From assembly GCF_000317065.1 (NCBI RefSeq), contig NC_019701.1, positions 2,075,001 to 2,139,000 of the forward strand: DNA of 64,000 nucleotides, given 5' to 3'. The position numbers were made by a program, and so were the translations under genes. The notes beneath the pieces are model-generated. The model worked only from the letters and a program-made list of their open reading frames with translations, ran no database searches and was not told where the DNA came from. Below, one piece after another: positions 1 through 9,299 of the stretch (position 1 is the stretch's first letter; every line of letters starts with the position of its first letter). This stretch comes from Pseudanabaena sp. PCC 7367 (GTDB taxonomy: Bacteria > Cyanobacteriota > Cyanobacteriia > Pseudanabaenales > Pseudanabaenaceae).

Positions 1-830
1 CGACCCATTTCCTGCGATAGCAGCTTGGTGGTTTTTTTGATCCGCGAGATTGTCTCATAGAGGTGAACTGGCAATCGGATCGTGCGGGATTGGTCAGCGA
101 TCGCGCGGGTGATCGCCTGCCTGATCCACCAGGTAGCATAGGTAGAGAACTTGTAGCCCTTTTCATGATCAAACTTTTCAGCGGCACGAATCAAGCCCAG
201 GCTGCCCTCTTGAATTAAGTCCTGGAATGACAGACCCCGATTCATATATTTCTTGGCGATCGAAACTACCAGTCGCAGGTTCGATTGCACCATTTTATCC
301 TTGGCGCGGCGACCCTCATACAAACGGCGACGGAAGCGGGGCAGCGGCATATCTACCTTCACCGCCCAATCGGAATCGCTGACCTCTTCGGGATCATCTA
401 AACCCATCTCATTGGCTAATTCTTCGCGCTGTTGCTCTAATTCCAACAAATCAGCGATCTTACGGGCTAGTTCAATTTCTTCGTCGGCTCTGAGGAGGCG
501 AATCCGACCAATTTCCTGCAAATAGAGGCGAATTGAGTCTTCGGTATAATGCTTCTTCTTGGTTTGGGTAGCCCGTTTGCGGGTAGTTTTTTTAGCTGCT
601 TTGGCTTGAGTTGCTGCTTGCTCATCGCTGATCGCATCTGCTTCTGCCTGGGCAGCCTTATCGCCATTATCAGTACTCACGGAATTATCATCCTCCTTAG
701 CAACGTGAAGAATATTATCTCCATCATCATGAACTAGATCATTGATCTTTGCGGCTGCGGCTTGTTCAACTTTGTCATCGCCAGGAGTTATAACATCTGA
801 GTCTGAGTAAGTGGTAATGGCTTTGCTCAT
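1..830 (-). CDS. sigA: Principal RNA polymerase sigma factor, SigA/RpoD type (C-terminal part beyond window)
   Basis: Reading from an ATG at 830 down to base 1 gives 276 residues in frame; the rest lies outside. An acidic, Ala/Lys-rich N-terminus is followed by a typical region 1.2 ([13 protein letters not shown]), then region 2 with [12 protein letters not shown], the core-binding and promoter-melting segment [23 protein letters not shown], and [19 protein letters not shown]. This is the hallmark of group 1/2 sigma-70 factors, which direct RNA polymerase to -10/-35 promoters. An AGAGGA ribosome-binding site precedes the ATG by a few bases. The long lysine-rich stretch before region 1.2 fits the cyanobacterial primary factor better than the shorter group 2 factors, but without regions 3-4 the exact paralogue is not certain. 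Confidence 0.93.
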   Translation of the reverse strand, partial: MSKAITTYSDSDVITPGDDKVEQAAAAKINDLVHDDGDNILHVAKEDDNSVSTDNGDKAAQAEADAISDEQAATQAKAAKKTTRKRATQTKKKHYTEDSIRLYLQEIGRIRLLRADEEIELARKIADLLELEQQREELANEMGLDDPEEVSDSDWAVKVDMPLPRFRRRLYEGRRAKDKMVQSNLRLVVSIAKKYMNRGLSFQDLIQEGSLGLIRAAEKFDHEKGYKFSTYATWWIRQAITRAIADQSRTIRLPVHLYETISRIKKTTKLLSQEMG

Positions 831-1876
831 GCCGGATTCCTCTAGCTTAGTAACTTCGGTTTGGACTGTTTTGATTGAATTTGAGCCGTACCTTAAAAAA
901 GAGATTCAATTAACAGTGAATTCAACTTAAGGGCTTGGCGCATAGTTTATTTAAGCTCAGGGCTATAGCTTAAATTGTGAAAGTGACAAGGTTTAGTTTA
1001 ACTAATTTAAGCTTAACTAATTAAACTTCATTGTTATTGTAGCGACCACTCAAATATAGCAGCGATCGACTTGGTTTTGTTTTGGCTAAGGTGCTATAGA
1101 TCTGTCGATCAATATACCTGCAATATACCTACATATCTAAATTCAAAGAATTAAACAACTAATTCATCAATTTAGGATTGGGTGTAATCAAGCTACATGA
1201 TCCCATGATCTCAAGTCTAACCAATGCGTCTGGCTCCTATGTCTAGATCATGTCTAGTTCAATTCTATCTACCATATATTTGCCATCTAGTTTGATTGAT
1301 AGCTTACGTCATGCATGAACCGGTAAATATTAATCGATCGTTAATTGCCGACTAATTATGCGATTTATGCGATCGACATAATGGCTGTGCACCTTACCAG
1401 TTCAATTAGGGCAATCAATATCTTGATCGACTTGATAGAACTGATTAACCTAAAGCATCAACAATAATCAACCAGTAAAACAACTAATGCCAACTTTGGC
1501 TAACGAACCGGTGGCAATGGTGTTATAAAGCATAAACTAGCCCGGTTTGTCTATTATAGTTAGCATTTATTTTGCCCTGTTTTGCGTTGAACGTTAGCAT
1601 GCCTGATTTGGTTGCGCTCTGGTTGGAGTTTTTACTGCAGATTCAGGGCAGTTTCTGCACCAATCTTAGCCAAACTTAATTAAGTTGGAATGCCAATATG
1701 CTGATATGTTAAGTGCGGTCTTAAATATGTGCTAATTAGATTTGTGATCCTACTCTCGTATTATTCCTTGCTAGATTGTAGCTAAAAAAATACGATCGCG
1801 GTTTAGCATAACGGCGTAACAGTCGAAATTTGGCACTTATTTTAGTCTAGACTGGGTTTACTTAACTTAATTTATT
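831..1876. other. Long intergenic region between divergent sigA and DUF2854 genes
   Basis: About 1 kb of AT-rich DNA between divergently transcribed genes, so it must hold both promoters. I see no open frame with coding character, no tRNA and no clear hairpin with a T-run. No well-spaced -35/-10 pair can be assigned with confidence. Confidence 0.6.
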
Positions 1877-2461
1877 ATGCTTGGCAAATTTTCACTGGCT
1901 TCGCTAGCCTTGGTCTTGGGCACGATCATCACAGTAATTGGCTTTGCTGCCTATGTCAGTGGTAATTCTACTTTAAATCTAATTGGGTTTTTCTATGGCA
2001 TTCCCATTCTCTTAGGTGGCTTAGCGCTGAAATCCGCTGAAATTAAACCAGCTCAGTTTATTAAGGAAACGAAGGCAGCGATCGCACAACTGCGCCAGGA
2101 TACGGCAACCGATACCCAAAAGCAAATTCTTAAGGATGTGACCCGCTATCGCTATGGGATTGAAGCCCATCTGGATGTGGTGCTAGAAAAACTGGGTTTG
2201 AGCCCCACCGATCAAGAACGCCCGGTTTTGTTGGGGGTTTATGAAGAAGCGGCAGCAACCCAGGAGCAAGCAGATCGCAATGGTGCCTATACCCTGGTGT
2301 TGCGGTTTGAATCACCATTGATCGGCTGGGAAACTTGGCAGCAAAAGCAAGAAAAATTCACTAAGTTTTTTGGCCCTGGCATTGTCGCCGATCTTACTCA
2401 ACCAGAAGACAAGGTCGTCGATCTTAAGCTGGTCAGAGACATGGGTAGTGAAGCGGCTTAG
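1877..2461 (+). CDS. DUF2854 family membrane protein
   Basis: 194 residues. Two hydrophobic segments (about residues 7-27 and 33-50) form a membrane hairpin at the N-terminus. They are followed by a soluble domain with the pattern YRYGIEAHLDVVLEKLGLSP and a conserved FESPLIGWETW segment. The order and motifs match DUF2854, a family confined to cyanobacteria and plastids and thought to be thylakoid-associated; its biochemical role is not known to me. It begins a run of three plus-strand genes (51-bp and 13-bp gaps) that is probably co-transcribed with the TsaC-like and zinc-ribbon genes. Confidence 0.85.
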   Translation: MLGKFSLASLALVLGTIITVIGFAAYVSGNSTLNLIGFFYGIPILLGGLALKSAEIKPAQFIKETKAAIAQLRQDTATDTQKQILKDVTRYRYGIEAHLDVVLEKLGLSPTDQERPVLLGVYEEAAATQEQADRNGAYTLVLRFESPLIGWETWQQKQEKFTKFFGPGIVADLTQPEDKVVDLKLVRDMGSEAA

Positions 2462-2512
2462 GTGATATTAATTAATATTAATTGCTGATTATTAGATAGA
2501 AGCTTAAATCCT

Positions 2513-3106
2513 ATGGCATTAGTGTCAATGGCAGCTTTGGTGACAGGGGCAAGATCGGGGCAGGTGGTGAGTTTCCCCACTGATACTGTGCCAGCACTGG
2601 CAGCGATCGGCGATCGGGCTAGTTCTATCTATAAACTTAAGGATCGCCCCAGCCATAAGCCGTTGATTTTAATGGCGGCGCAATTAACTGATTTTTTGAG
2701 CTTTATTGATCCTGCCCTAGAGCCCCAGACGATCGATAAATTTGCCCAGCTAGCAGAAAAGCATTGGCCAGGAGCCCTGACAATTATTTTGCCCGCCAGT
2801 GAATTGGGGCGGAGCTTGAATGTGAATATGACCACGATCGGGATGCGGATTCCGGCTGATCCAGTGGCGATCGCCATTTTGCAGCAGACAGGCCCCTTGC
2901 TAACTACCAGTGCCAACCTTAGTGGTGCTGCGCCGATCGATACAACCGCTGCGATCGCCGCCCAATTTCCCACGGTTTTAGCGCTGGGCGAGATTCCTGA
3001 CACCTATGATCCAAATATAGTTACAGGCAGCGGCCAACCCTCGACTGTTATAGAATGGTCAAACTCTGGCTGGTTGGTGCGGCGGCAAGGCCAGATTGCA
3101 ATTTAA
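2513..3106 (+). CDS. Threonylcarbamoyl-AMP synthase-like protein (TsaC/YrdC/Sua5 family)
   Basis: 197 residues, the length of single-domain YrdC/TsaC proteins. The nucleotide and threonine-binding signatures are present: FPTDT (21-25), the basic segment KLKDRPSHKPL (41-51), HWPGALT (84-90) and SANLSG (133-138). The family makes threonylcarbamoyl-AMP from threonine, bicarbonate and ATP, the first step of t6A formation at position 37 of ANN-decoding tRNAs. Cyanobacteria may carry a second, longer Sua5-type copy, so I give no symbol. It lies 13 bp before the zinc-ribbon gene, probably in one transcript. Confidence 0.85.
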   Translation: MALVSMAALVTGARSGQVVSFPTDTVPALAAIGDRASSIYKLKDRPSHKPLILMAAQLTDFLSFIDPALEPQTIDKFAQLAEKHWPGALTIILPASELGRSLNVNMTTIGMRIPADPVAIAILQQTGPLLTTSANLSGAAPIDTTAAIAAQFPTVLALGEIPDTYDPNIVTGSGQPSTVIEWSNSGWLVRRQGQIAI

Positions 3107-3119
3107 TTAAGCGGAATCT

Positions 3120-3704
3120 ATGCGCTGTCCCAAACAAAAAAACACCGAATTAGTTGCCAGTAAATTAGATGGCGATCTCAAATGTAGCCATTGTGAAAGT
3201 TGTCAGGGGCATTGGTTGTCGGCGGATGACTATGAAACCTGGCGATCGCAGCAGGAGAAGCCAAAGAAGCCCCTATCGGGTTTAGATTTTGATTTGGAAT
3301 TCCAGCCCTCTGAGTATGATGCCAAGGCAGGACTATGCCCCGAATGTGGTAGCTATTTGGCTCGCACTCGCATCGATCTCAAGCAGCCCTTTTATCTAGA
3401 GCGTTGCGCTGGTTGCGGTGGCATGTGGCTCGATCGCGGTGAGTGGGAAACCATTAAAAAACTAAATTTGCACGTGGTACTACCCCATGTCTTTTCTAGT
3501 CAGTGGCAAATTGTGATGCGCGAGATGTTGCAGACAGAACATGAACGCCAGGCAGTGATTGAGAAATTGGGCAAAGACCTGGCCGAGCAGCTATTTAAAC
3601 TAACTGATGCGATCGAAAGCCATGAGCATGGCGACTTCGCGGCTGCATATATTATGCGTCGGTTCGATCGGGATAAGTATTTAGATCTCAACCTAAATAG
3701 CTAA
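3120..3704 (+). CDS. TFIIB-type zinc-ribbon protein
   Basis: 194 residues with two zinc-ribbon-like segments. The first, near the N-terminus (RCPKQ...KCSHCESCQGHWLS), has lost one cysteine of its first knuckle. The second, near residues 75-110, is complete, with CPECG and RCAGCGGMWLDRGE. CxxCgGxWLD is the signature of the zf-TFIIB family, which is structural and of undefined function in bacteria. The rest is helical and charged. The start is an ATG 13 bp after the TsaC-like gene. No catalytic residues are visible. Confidence 0.8.
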   Translation: MRCPKQKNTELVASKLDGDLKCSHCESCQGHWLSADDYETWRSQQEKPKKPLSGLDFDLEFQPSEYDAKAGLCPECGSYLARTRIDLKQPFYLERCAGCGGMWLDRGEWETIKKLNLHVVLPHVFSSQWQIVMREMLQTEHERQAVIEKLGKDLAEQLFKLTDAIESHEHGDFAAAYIMRRFDRDKYLDLNLNS

Positions 3705-3882
3705 GCAGATAGTAGCTAGTGCATCTTTAAGAAACTTCTTTTGCCTCAATAGCCAATGGATTCAATGGATTCAATGGATCCAATCGGTCAGATTACTATT
3801 ACTACTTGCCCAACACCTCGATTGAACTAGCACTGAGGCGATCGCATAAATACTAATAAACTAATAAATAAACTCATAAAGA

Positions 3883-4245
3883 TTAAAAATCATCATCATA
3901 ACCACCGCCGCTATTCTCATTATCCCGGCGGGAGCCCAGTAATTCCAAGCGATTGACCAGAATAATTGGCTTTTGGCGATCTTCGCCGGTGGAGCGATCC
4001 TGCCAGCGATCGAGCTTGAGTGAGCCAGTAATGCCAATTAGCTTGCCCTTTTTGACATAATTAGCCGCGACTTCAGCGGTTCTACCCCACATTTCTAATT
4101 CAAACCAATCCGGTGGTTCGTCTCGATTGCGCGATCGCCGATCGACTGCCAATGAAACACTACATTTCACTGAACCAGACTCAAAATATTTAACATCTGG
4201 GTCTCTACCGGTGCGTCCCACCAGATTGATCAAATTCAGGCTCAT
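3883..4245 (-). CDS. ssb: Single-stranded DNA-binding protein
   Basis: 120 residues. The N-terminal OB-fold (about 1-105) carries the family pattern NLINLVGRTGRDPDVKYFESG, WFELEMWGRTAEVAANYVKKG and GSLKLDRW. The tail is short, glycine-rich and acidic, ending YDDDF; the terminal phenylalanine after aspartates is the part that recruits repair and replication partners, although the usual DDIPF form is altered. It coats single-stranded DNA in replication, recombination and repair. It stands alone, convergent with the zinc-ribbon gene. Confidence 0.93.
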   Translation of the reverse strand: MSLNLINLVGRTGRDPDVKYFESGSVKCSVSLAVDRRSRNRDEPPDWFELEMWGRTAEVAANYVKKGKLIGITGSLKLDRWQDRSTGEDRQKPIILVNRLELLGSRRDNENSGGGYDDDF

Positions 4246-4998
4246 AACTGTGTTACCTAGCTAAAATAAGTACGTTTATATTTAGAATTATAGCCGCCAA
4301 ATAATATTAGTTCAAAAATCAATTTTAATGACTTTACCATTTTTGGCGATATTGTAAGCCAATAAAATCACAAATGCCTGGGTTGAGACTGCCATGCTGT
4401 AACCTTTGACATGAAGTTTGACATCAAGATCGATCGCCTAGATCCAAAATAGCTGCAACCAAGCACAATCACGTATAAATATTGCTGATTATAAATATTG
4501 CTGATTAATATCAATCTGTCACAATACCTCACTTGAAAAATACTAGCTTTAACGCTAACTATGGCAATTAGCTTAGCGATCGCTTAATTTTAATGCGACT
4601 ATAGCTTAGTGCTAACTCAGCTTGTGATCAAGTTTCCTTCAGCTAAGGTTGGTTTAATTGGGACAAGGGACAATGATTGCTTAGTCTTAGTTCTAGCTTA
4701 TAAGCCTAGCTCGTGGACTAATGGACTAGTGTTTATAGTTACCCAATTATGCTTAAGCCTGATTGCTATTTAATTTAGTGTTGGGTGCAATTCAACTAGC
4801 TAAGCAGTTTGGTGATTTGCGCTGATTTGTAAGATCCATAGTCAGTTCTAGGGATTGAGCGATTACTACCATGACAGCCTTGGTGTAGCGTTCTATGCTT
4901 GGGGATAAAGTGCGCTAATCGCATTAGATTAACTATTATTTTTTGCAATTGGCTAGATGGTTTCTAAGGAAAGGACAGGATAGGAAAAAGTAAGAGAT
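4246..4998. other. Intergenic region with a short tandem duplication
   Basis: About 750 bases between divergent ssb and the first ABM gene. Near 4485-4520 the block ataaatattgctgatt occurs twice in tandem. No convincing small gene or RNA is seen. Confidence 0.55.
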
Positions 4999-5511
4999 AT
5001 GCCTAGAATTATGAATTACAAATCTATCTCGCCAATTCGTAAGGTTTGCGATCGCCGTCGTCGTATTTTGGCAGCAGGTCTAGCGATCGCCTCTAGTTTT
5101 GGGATCGGTTTGAATGTAGCAAAAATTGCCAATGCCGAAGTAATAGCGCAAGCGCAATCAAATCAGAAAATCAAACAAGTTGAAAAGACTAACTTTAGTG
5201 GTTTATTGGTGATCCTGGCCGCCAGATTCAAAATTAAGCCAGAAAAGCGCGAAGATTTTTTAGCCCTGGCCGAGGAAGCGATCGCCCGCACCCAAGAAGA
5301 ACCAGGCGTAATCAGCTATAACCTGTTTGAAGACCCCAACGAGCCTAATTCATTTATTTTCTTTGAGCAGTGGAAAAGCCGTAAATCTTTGGATGTGCAT
5401 CTAGAAGCAGATTATACGGCTAGATTATTGGCCAGGTTTGGCGATTTTGTTGATTCGGAACCAAGCACTAAGGTTTATCGAGTGCAGAGCATTGATTTTG
5501 TACTGGATTAA
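4999..5511 (+). CDS. Exported ABM-domain protein (antibiotic biosynthesis monooxygenase-like), copy 1
   Basis: 170 residues. The N-terminus has a run of arginines (DRRRRIL), a hydrophobic stretch and an ANA-like cleavage site near residue 46, a Sec or possibly Tat signal. The mature part is a single ABM domain of about 100 residues: ILAARFKIKPEKREDFLALAEEAI, then EEPGVISYNLFEDPNEPNSFIFFEQW, ending in ...HLEADYTARLLARF. ABM domains are dimeric ferredoxin-like folds, found in quinol monooxygenases such as YgiN and in LsrG. Known members are mostly cytosolic, so an exported copy is unusual. It is followed by a diverged duplicate 84 bp downstream. Confidence 0.8.
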   Translation: MPRIMNYKSISPIRKVCDRRRRILAAGLAIASSFGIGLNVAKIANAEVIAQAQSNQKIKQVEKTNFSGLLVILAARFKIKPEKREDFLALAEEAIARTQEEPGVISYNLFEDPNEPNSFIFFEQWKSRKSLDVHLEADYTARLLARFGDFVDSEPSTKVYRVQSIDFVLD

Positions 5512-5595
5512 ATTGGCATGAGCATGATTGCCTGATTTTAGAGTCGATTACGTGGAAATCAAATTAAGTTAATTTCTTGAGGTTGACCATTAACT

Positions 5596-6147
5596 ATGTC
5601 TGTAAATTTCGATCGCCTGGCTGAATTATCTACACGTCAATCCCCTATTCAATTATTCACCAGAACTATGTTGCTTAAAACTGGCCTGAAAGGATTGATT
5701 AGCATTTTTAGTGTAGGGATACTGACGTTAATTCCTGGCATAGTCAACGCCCAAGCCCCACTGGAATATGAGCTGAACCATCAGGATATTAACAATCGAG
5801 CGGCTGTTACCAAAACTAAACAGGCATTCAGTGGCTTGCCGATCGTGGTGGCGGTGATGGCCAAGGTGCCGCCAGAGAATGAAGCTGCGTTTATGGCGAT
5901 CGCCACCAAGACCAAAGAACTCGCCGCCGATGATATTGGCATTCTTAGCTATGATTTTTATAAACAGCACAACACCGAAGATCTATATTTGATTTTCATT
6001 GAAGTGTCGAGCCGTAAGGCGCTCAATAAGCACCTGGACACCGATCATGCCCAGGAATTTATGGCCCAGCTCGATCGGCTTGTATCTGAGCCAGTGAGCA
6101 GTCGAGTTTTCACGATCCGTGGCACTGATTTTGTGTTGGGTTTCTAG
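5596..6147 (+). CDS. Exported ABM-domain protein, copy 2
   Basis: 183 residues. A hydrophobic N-terminal segment (about 32-50) ends at a VNAQA signal-peptidase site. The mature domain parallels copy 1: VVAVMAKVPPENEAAFMAIATK, GILSYDFYKQHNTEDLYLIFIE, and HLDTDHAQEFMAQLDRL, ending with the shared R-x-x-x-FVL finish. This is a tandem duplication followed by divergence. The stop codon is only three bases before the start of the DUF92 gene, so the two are probably translationally coupled. The substrate is unknown; quinols are a reasonable guess from the family. Confidence 0.78.
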   Translation: MSVNFDRLAELSTRQSPIQLFTRTMLLKTGLKGLISIFSVGILTLIPGIVNAQAPLEYELNHQDINNRAAVTKTKQAFSGLPIVVAVMAKVPPENEAAFMAIATKTKELAADDIGILSYDFYKQHNTEDLYLIFIEVSSRKALNKHLDTDHAQEFMAQLDRLVSEPVSSRVFTIRGTDFVLGF

Positions 6148-6150
6148 GTT

Positions 6151-6894
6151 ATGAGCATGACCCAGTGGCTAATTGCGATCGGCTTAAATAGTGTGATTGG
6201 TGGCATCGCGCTAGCACTACCCAAAAAAGTGCTTACCACCGCTGGCATTATTCATGCCTGGGGGTTGGGAATTATTTTATGGGGTTGCTTGGGGTGGCGT
6301 GGCTATGTGTTGATGGTGCTCTATTTAATCATTGGCTCGGCAGTTACCTTTGTGGGTAAAGACATTAAAACCGCCAAGGGGATTGCGGAAAAACGCGATG
6401 GTGCCAGAGGGCCGGAAAATCTCTGGGGTTCGGCGGCAACGGGGGCAGTTTGTGCGATCGCCTATGTTTTGCTACCCAATCCGCTTTGGTTGCTGGCCTA
6501 TGTGGCGAGTATTGCCACCAAGTTAGCAGATACTACTGCCAGTGAAATTGGTAAAGCCTATGGCAAAACCACCATCTTGATTACTAACTTTTCGTTGGTG
6601 CCGGCTGGAACCGAGGGGGCAGTTAGCCTCGAGGGTACTTTAGCTGGTGTTTTGGCATCGCTGATCATTGCGGCGATCGCCTATGGCATAGCTCTAATTG
6701 GCCAGCCGCTTGAATTGCTCTGGTGTGTGCTGGCGGCGCTGATTGCCACCACTGCGGAAAGTTGGATTGGCGCAACTTTACAATCAAAGTGGGATTGGCT
6801 TACCAATGAGGTAGTTAATGGCATTAATACTACAATCGGGGCGATCGCGGCGGTATTGCTATCACTGTTAGCAAGTTTGATTAGGCAAGTTTGA
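6151..6894 (+). CDS. DUF92 / VTE6-like phytyl-phosphate kinase family membrane protein
   Basis: 247 residues, about six or seven membrane helices. It carries the TIGR00297/DUF92 signatures: an N-terminal NSVIGGIALALPKKVLTTAG, the cytosolic KRDGARGPENLWGSAATGA, KLADTTASEIGKAYGKTT and PAGTEGAVSLEGTLAG, and EVVNGINTTIGA. In plants and Synechocystis the family member VTE6 phosphorylates phytyl phosphate to phytyl diphosphate, recycling chlorophyll-derived phytol into tocopherol and phylloquinone. The gene starts three bases after the second ABM gene. Its stop codon falls inside a 14-bp tandem repeat. The exact substrate here is inferred from family. Confidence 0.85.
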   Translation: MSMTQWLIAIGLNSVIGGIALALPKKVLTTAGIIHAWGLGIILWGCLGWRGYVLMVLYLIIGSAVTFVGKDIKTAKGIAEKRDGARGPENLWGSAATGAVCAIAYVLLPNPLWLLAYVASIATKLADTTASEIGKAYGKTTILITNFSLVPAGTEGAVSLEGTLAGVLASLIIAAIAYGIALIGQPLELLWCVLAALIATTAESWIGATLQSKWDWLTNEVVNGINTTIGAIAAVLLSLLASLIRQV

Positions 6895-6912
6895 TTAGGC
6901 AAGTTTGATTGG
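6871..6912. repeat. Three tandem copies of a 14-bp unit across the stop codon of the DUF92 gene
   Basis: The unit gcaagtttgattag is at 6871-6884 and 6885-6898, with a one-base variant at 6899-6912. The TGA stop (6892-6894) lies within copy 2. The repeat length is not a multiple of three, so changes in copy number could alter the last residues. Confidence 0.9.
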
Positions 6913-7514
6913 GCAAATTCACTTGGTTTAGGGATCTAGACTCCATCCAGGTTATGATGTGTCAGATTGTATTTGCGGTCTTTTTAACTATTTAACTAAT
7001 AGCTAAAACCATCACTAACTAATCACTAATTAATATTGAGACCGATTTAGCAATTAGCAGCTTGATTGTGGCGATCCTTGAATTTAGGTGTATTTCTCCA
7101 TATCCAGGGTATAGCGATAATCCAGATTTGAACTGCTTGGGGGATGGCAAAGTAGGTTTAGTGGCGATCGCCATGAAAATATGGTTGATCAGTTTGCCTC
7201 TTTCTGAATCGCCAGCGATAATCAATGTCATACTATGAATGCTATTAATATGAGTGTGATTAAGTGGCAATATGGGGTAAATAGTAATATTGAATGTCTA
7301 GCGCTTGATCAATTCAGCCAGATGCTTAGTGATTAATATAAGTGATTAATTAAAATAAGAAATATTAACTACTAGGTTTGGTGATGATTAAATCATCCAA
7401 TTGACGATCAAGTTAATGACAAAAATTAATGACCAAAAAAATATTAGACATTGCCATGTGCTCTTTTCTGTAGTTTAGTGTTTTAGCAAGATTTTAGGTT
7501 AGCCTGACTTTTCC
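6895..7514. other. Intergenic region, no gene seen
   Basis: About 620 bases before the Crp/Fnr gene. A minus-strand frame at 7019-7270 has no recognisable domain and poor coding character, so I do not call it. The 3' part is very AT-rich and presumably contains the regulator's promoter. Confidence 0.5.
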
Positions 7515-8198
7515 ATGCAAACTGATACCTTCAGTGATATATTCCCTCTGTTTGATGCGGCGGACTCCGAGACCCTGGAATGGTTGCTCTCGGTGGCGGT
7601 CGAGCGCGATTACCCACCCGGTAGGGCAGTTTTGATGGAAGATGCCTGGGGGAATGCGGTTTATTTTATTGTGTCTGGTTGGGTGAAGGTGCGCCATATT
7701 CGCGGCCAGGATGCGATCACCTTGGCGGTACTGAGTCAGGGGGATTTCTTTGGCGAGATGGCGATCTTAGATGAATCACCACGATCGACCGATGTGGTGG
7801 CCTATACGCCGGTCAGACTATTGAGCATCCCCGCCCAGCGCTTTATTCAATTTTTGTTCAAAGACTCCCAGTTGCATCATCGTATGTTGCAGTTAATGGT
7901 GCGACGACTACGCAAGGCCAACCAGCGATCGCAAATGCGTCAGGAAGCCCCGGCGGTCAGGATCGCCAGAGTCCTAGTCAGTCTTGCCGATACCTACGGC
8001 AGCGCTACTGATACAGGCGTAGAAATATGTAACCTGCCCGATCAAGATGTGGCTGATCTTTCCAGCGTCAGCGAGGATGAATCGGTGAAGGTGATGGACA
8101 AGCTGCGTGAAAAGGGCTGGATTGAAGTGAATGAAAAAGAACACACCATGACGATCGTCAATACTAAACAAATGCAGCAATTGGCTGGTGGTAGGTAG
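7515..8198 (+). CDS. Crp/Fnr family transcriptional regulator
   Basis: 227 residues. The N-terminal cyclic-nucleotide-binding fold (about 15-120) includes a phosphate-binding-cassette-like FFGEMAILDESPRSTDVVA, where E and R-S/T match residues that bind cAMP in Crp. A dimerisation helix (LHHRMLQLMVRRLRKANQRSQ) follows. The C-terminal winged helix (about 150-220) is recognisable through DLPDQDVADLSSVSEDESVKVMDKLREKGWI. The regulon cannot be read from the sequence. It is not NtcA by its motifs; a SyCRP-type regulator is possible. The gene stands alone on the plus strand. Confidence 0.85.
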   Translation: MQTDTFSDIFPLFDAADSETLEWLLSVAVERDYPPGRAVLMEDAWGNAVYFIVSGWVKVRHIRGQDAITLAVLSQGDFFGEMAILDESPRSTDVVAYTPVRLLSIPAQRFIQFLFKDSQLHHRMLQLMVRRLRKANQRSQMRQEAPAVRIARVLVSLADTYGSATDTGVEICNLPDQDVADLSSVSEDESVKVMDKLREKGWIEVNEKEHTMTIVNTKQMQQLAGGR

Positions 8199-8246
8199 TT
8201 GTAGGTATTTAAAGTTTGAATTTGTCTCAAACAGTAATTCAATAAT

Positions 8247-9299
8247 TTAAAACAAACTAAGCTGGGTTGGTGTAGTTGCAACTAATTCATGCCAGGGTAG
8301 GGGCGGGATCTGAACCTGAGCAGTTTCTAGCATCTTTTGAAAATGGGCAGCATTGTGGGGCGATCGCTCCTCGATCGGGCAATGCACAAAGAAATAAACT
8401 TCTTTATTGGCGCTCAGCCATTGATCCACATAATTAACCCACTCCGCCAGAAAGGGTTGGTTATGTTCTAGTTGTGGGTGGCTGATGAAGCGGATCAGGG
8501 TAAATTCACTGGTGATGATTGGTTGCAGCGGTAAATTGGGTTTGCGGCGCTCCTGCTGTACCTGTTGCATTAATTTCTGGCCATCGGCATTTTGATAAAT
8601 TGGCCGCGAATCCAGCAATACTCGACCGATGCCTAAATGCTGCAATAGCTCGGTCAGGCGATCGCTGTGGGGCGAGATATACCAATCGCGGTGTCTGACT
8701 TCAACGGCAAGTTGTAATTTAGGCGATCGGTTCGATTTAGATATCTGCGACTTGTCAATTGGCTTGATTATGTTTTGATCGCAGTTGGCTTTAGAAGTTG
8801 GGGGAGAATTGGCAATAGTTCGATCGCCATGCTCAATTTCTTCTAATTCGCTCGAATCTTTTACACTGCTGCGATTAACTTCTCCCTGCAGATCTTGACC
8901 ATTGAACCTGACCAGGGCGGTTAAGAATGTTTGCAGATCCTTCAGCTCCGCAGGGCTATAGCTTGGTGGTAATTGAATAAAAATAACCCCCAACCGATCG
9001 CCCAGTTGTTGCATTAGCTCAATGAATACGATCGCCGATTCGATTGTATTAGCCAGCAAACCATTGTGGGTGATCTGGCGTGGTAATTTGGGGCAAAACT
9101 TGAACCCATCTGGCGTTTGTGCTTTCCACTTGCCGATCGTGGCCGGATCGGGAATATGGTAAAAGGTGGTGTTACCCTCCACGGCCATAAATCTTTGGCC
9201 ATAGAGGTTTAAAAATTCGCTGGCAGGACTTTTGGCGGGATAAAAATCCCCGACCCAGCCCTTGTAAGCCCAGACTGCCGCACCGATCCTGAAGTTCAT
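8247..9299 (-). CDS. DUF72 (YecE-like) family protein
   Basis: 350 residues, a TIM-barrel-like family. Visible signatures are NFRIGAAVWAYKGWVGDFYP at the N-terminus, FMAVEGNTTFYHIP, FCPKLPRQITHNG, LGVIFIQLPPSYSP, and the C-terminal YFFVHCPIEERSPHNAAHF with a PTQLSLF ending. Most DUF72 proteins have 240-290 residues; here about 55 charged, polar residues (roughly 145-200) are inserted between LQGEVN and LQLAVEVRHRDWY. The family is sometimes linked to DNA metabolism, but its activity is unknown. The gene converges on the Crp/Fnr gene with a 48-bp gap. Confidence 0.88.
   Translation of the reverse strand: MNFRIGAAVWAYKGWVGDFYPAKSPASEFLNLYGQRFMAVEGNTTFYHIPDPATIGKWKAQTPDGFKFCPKLPRQITHNGLLANTIESAIVFIELMQQLGDRLGVIFIQLPPSYSPAELKDLQTFLTALVRFNGQDLQGEVNRSSVKDSSELEEIEHGDRTIANSPPTSKANCDQNIIKPIDKSQISKSNRSPKLQLAVEVRHRDWYISPHSDRLTELLQHLGIGRVLLDSRPIYQNADGQKLMQQVQQERRKPNLPLQPIITSEFTLIRFISHPQLEHNQPFLAEWVNYVDQWLSANKEVYFFVHCPIEERSPHNAAHFQKMLETAQVQIPPLPWHELVATTPTQLSLF

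Noticed and set aside
6871-6912. Tandem repeat considered as a CRISPR array
   Set aside because: Units are directly adjacent without spacers and only 14 bp long; no cas genes are present in the window.
7019-7270. 83-codon minus-strand frame in the gap before the Crp/Fnr gene
   Set aside because: No recognisable motif, and it overlaps a probable promoter region; coding character is weak.
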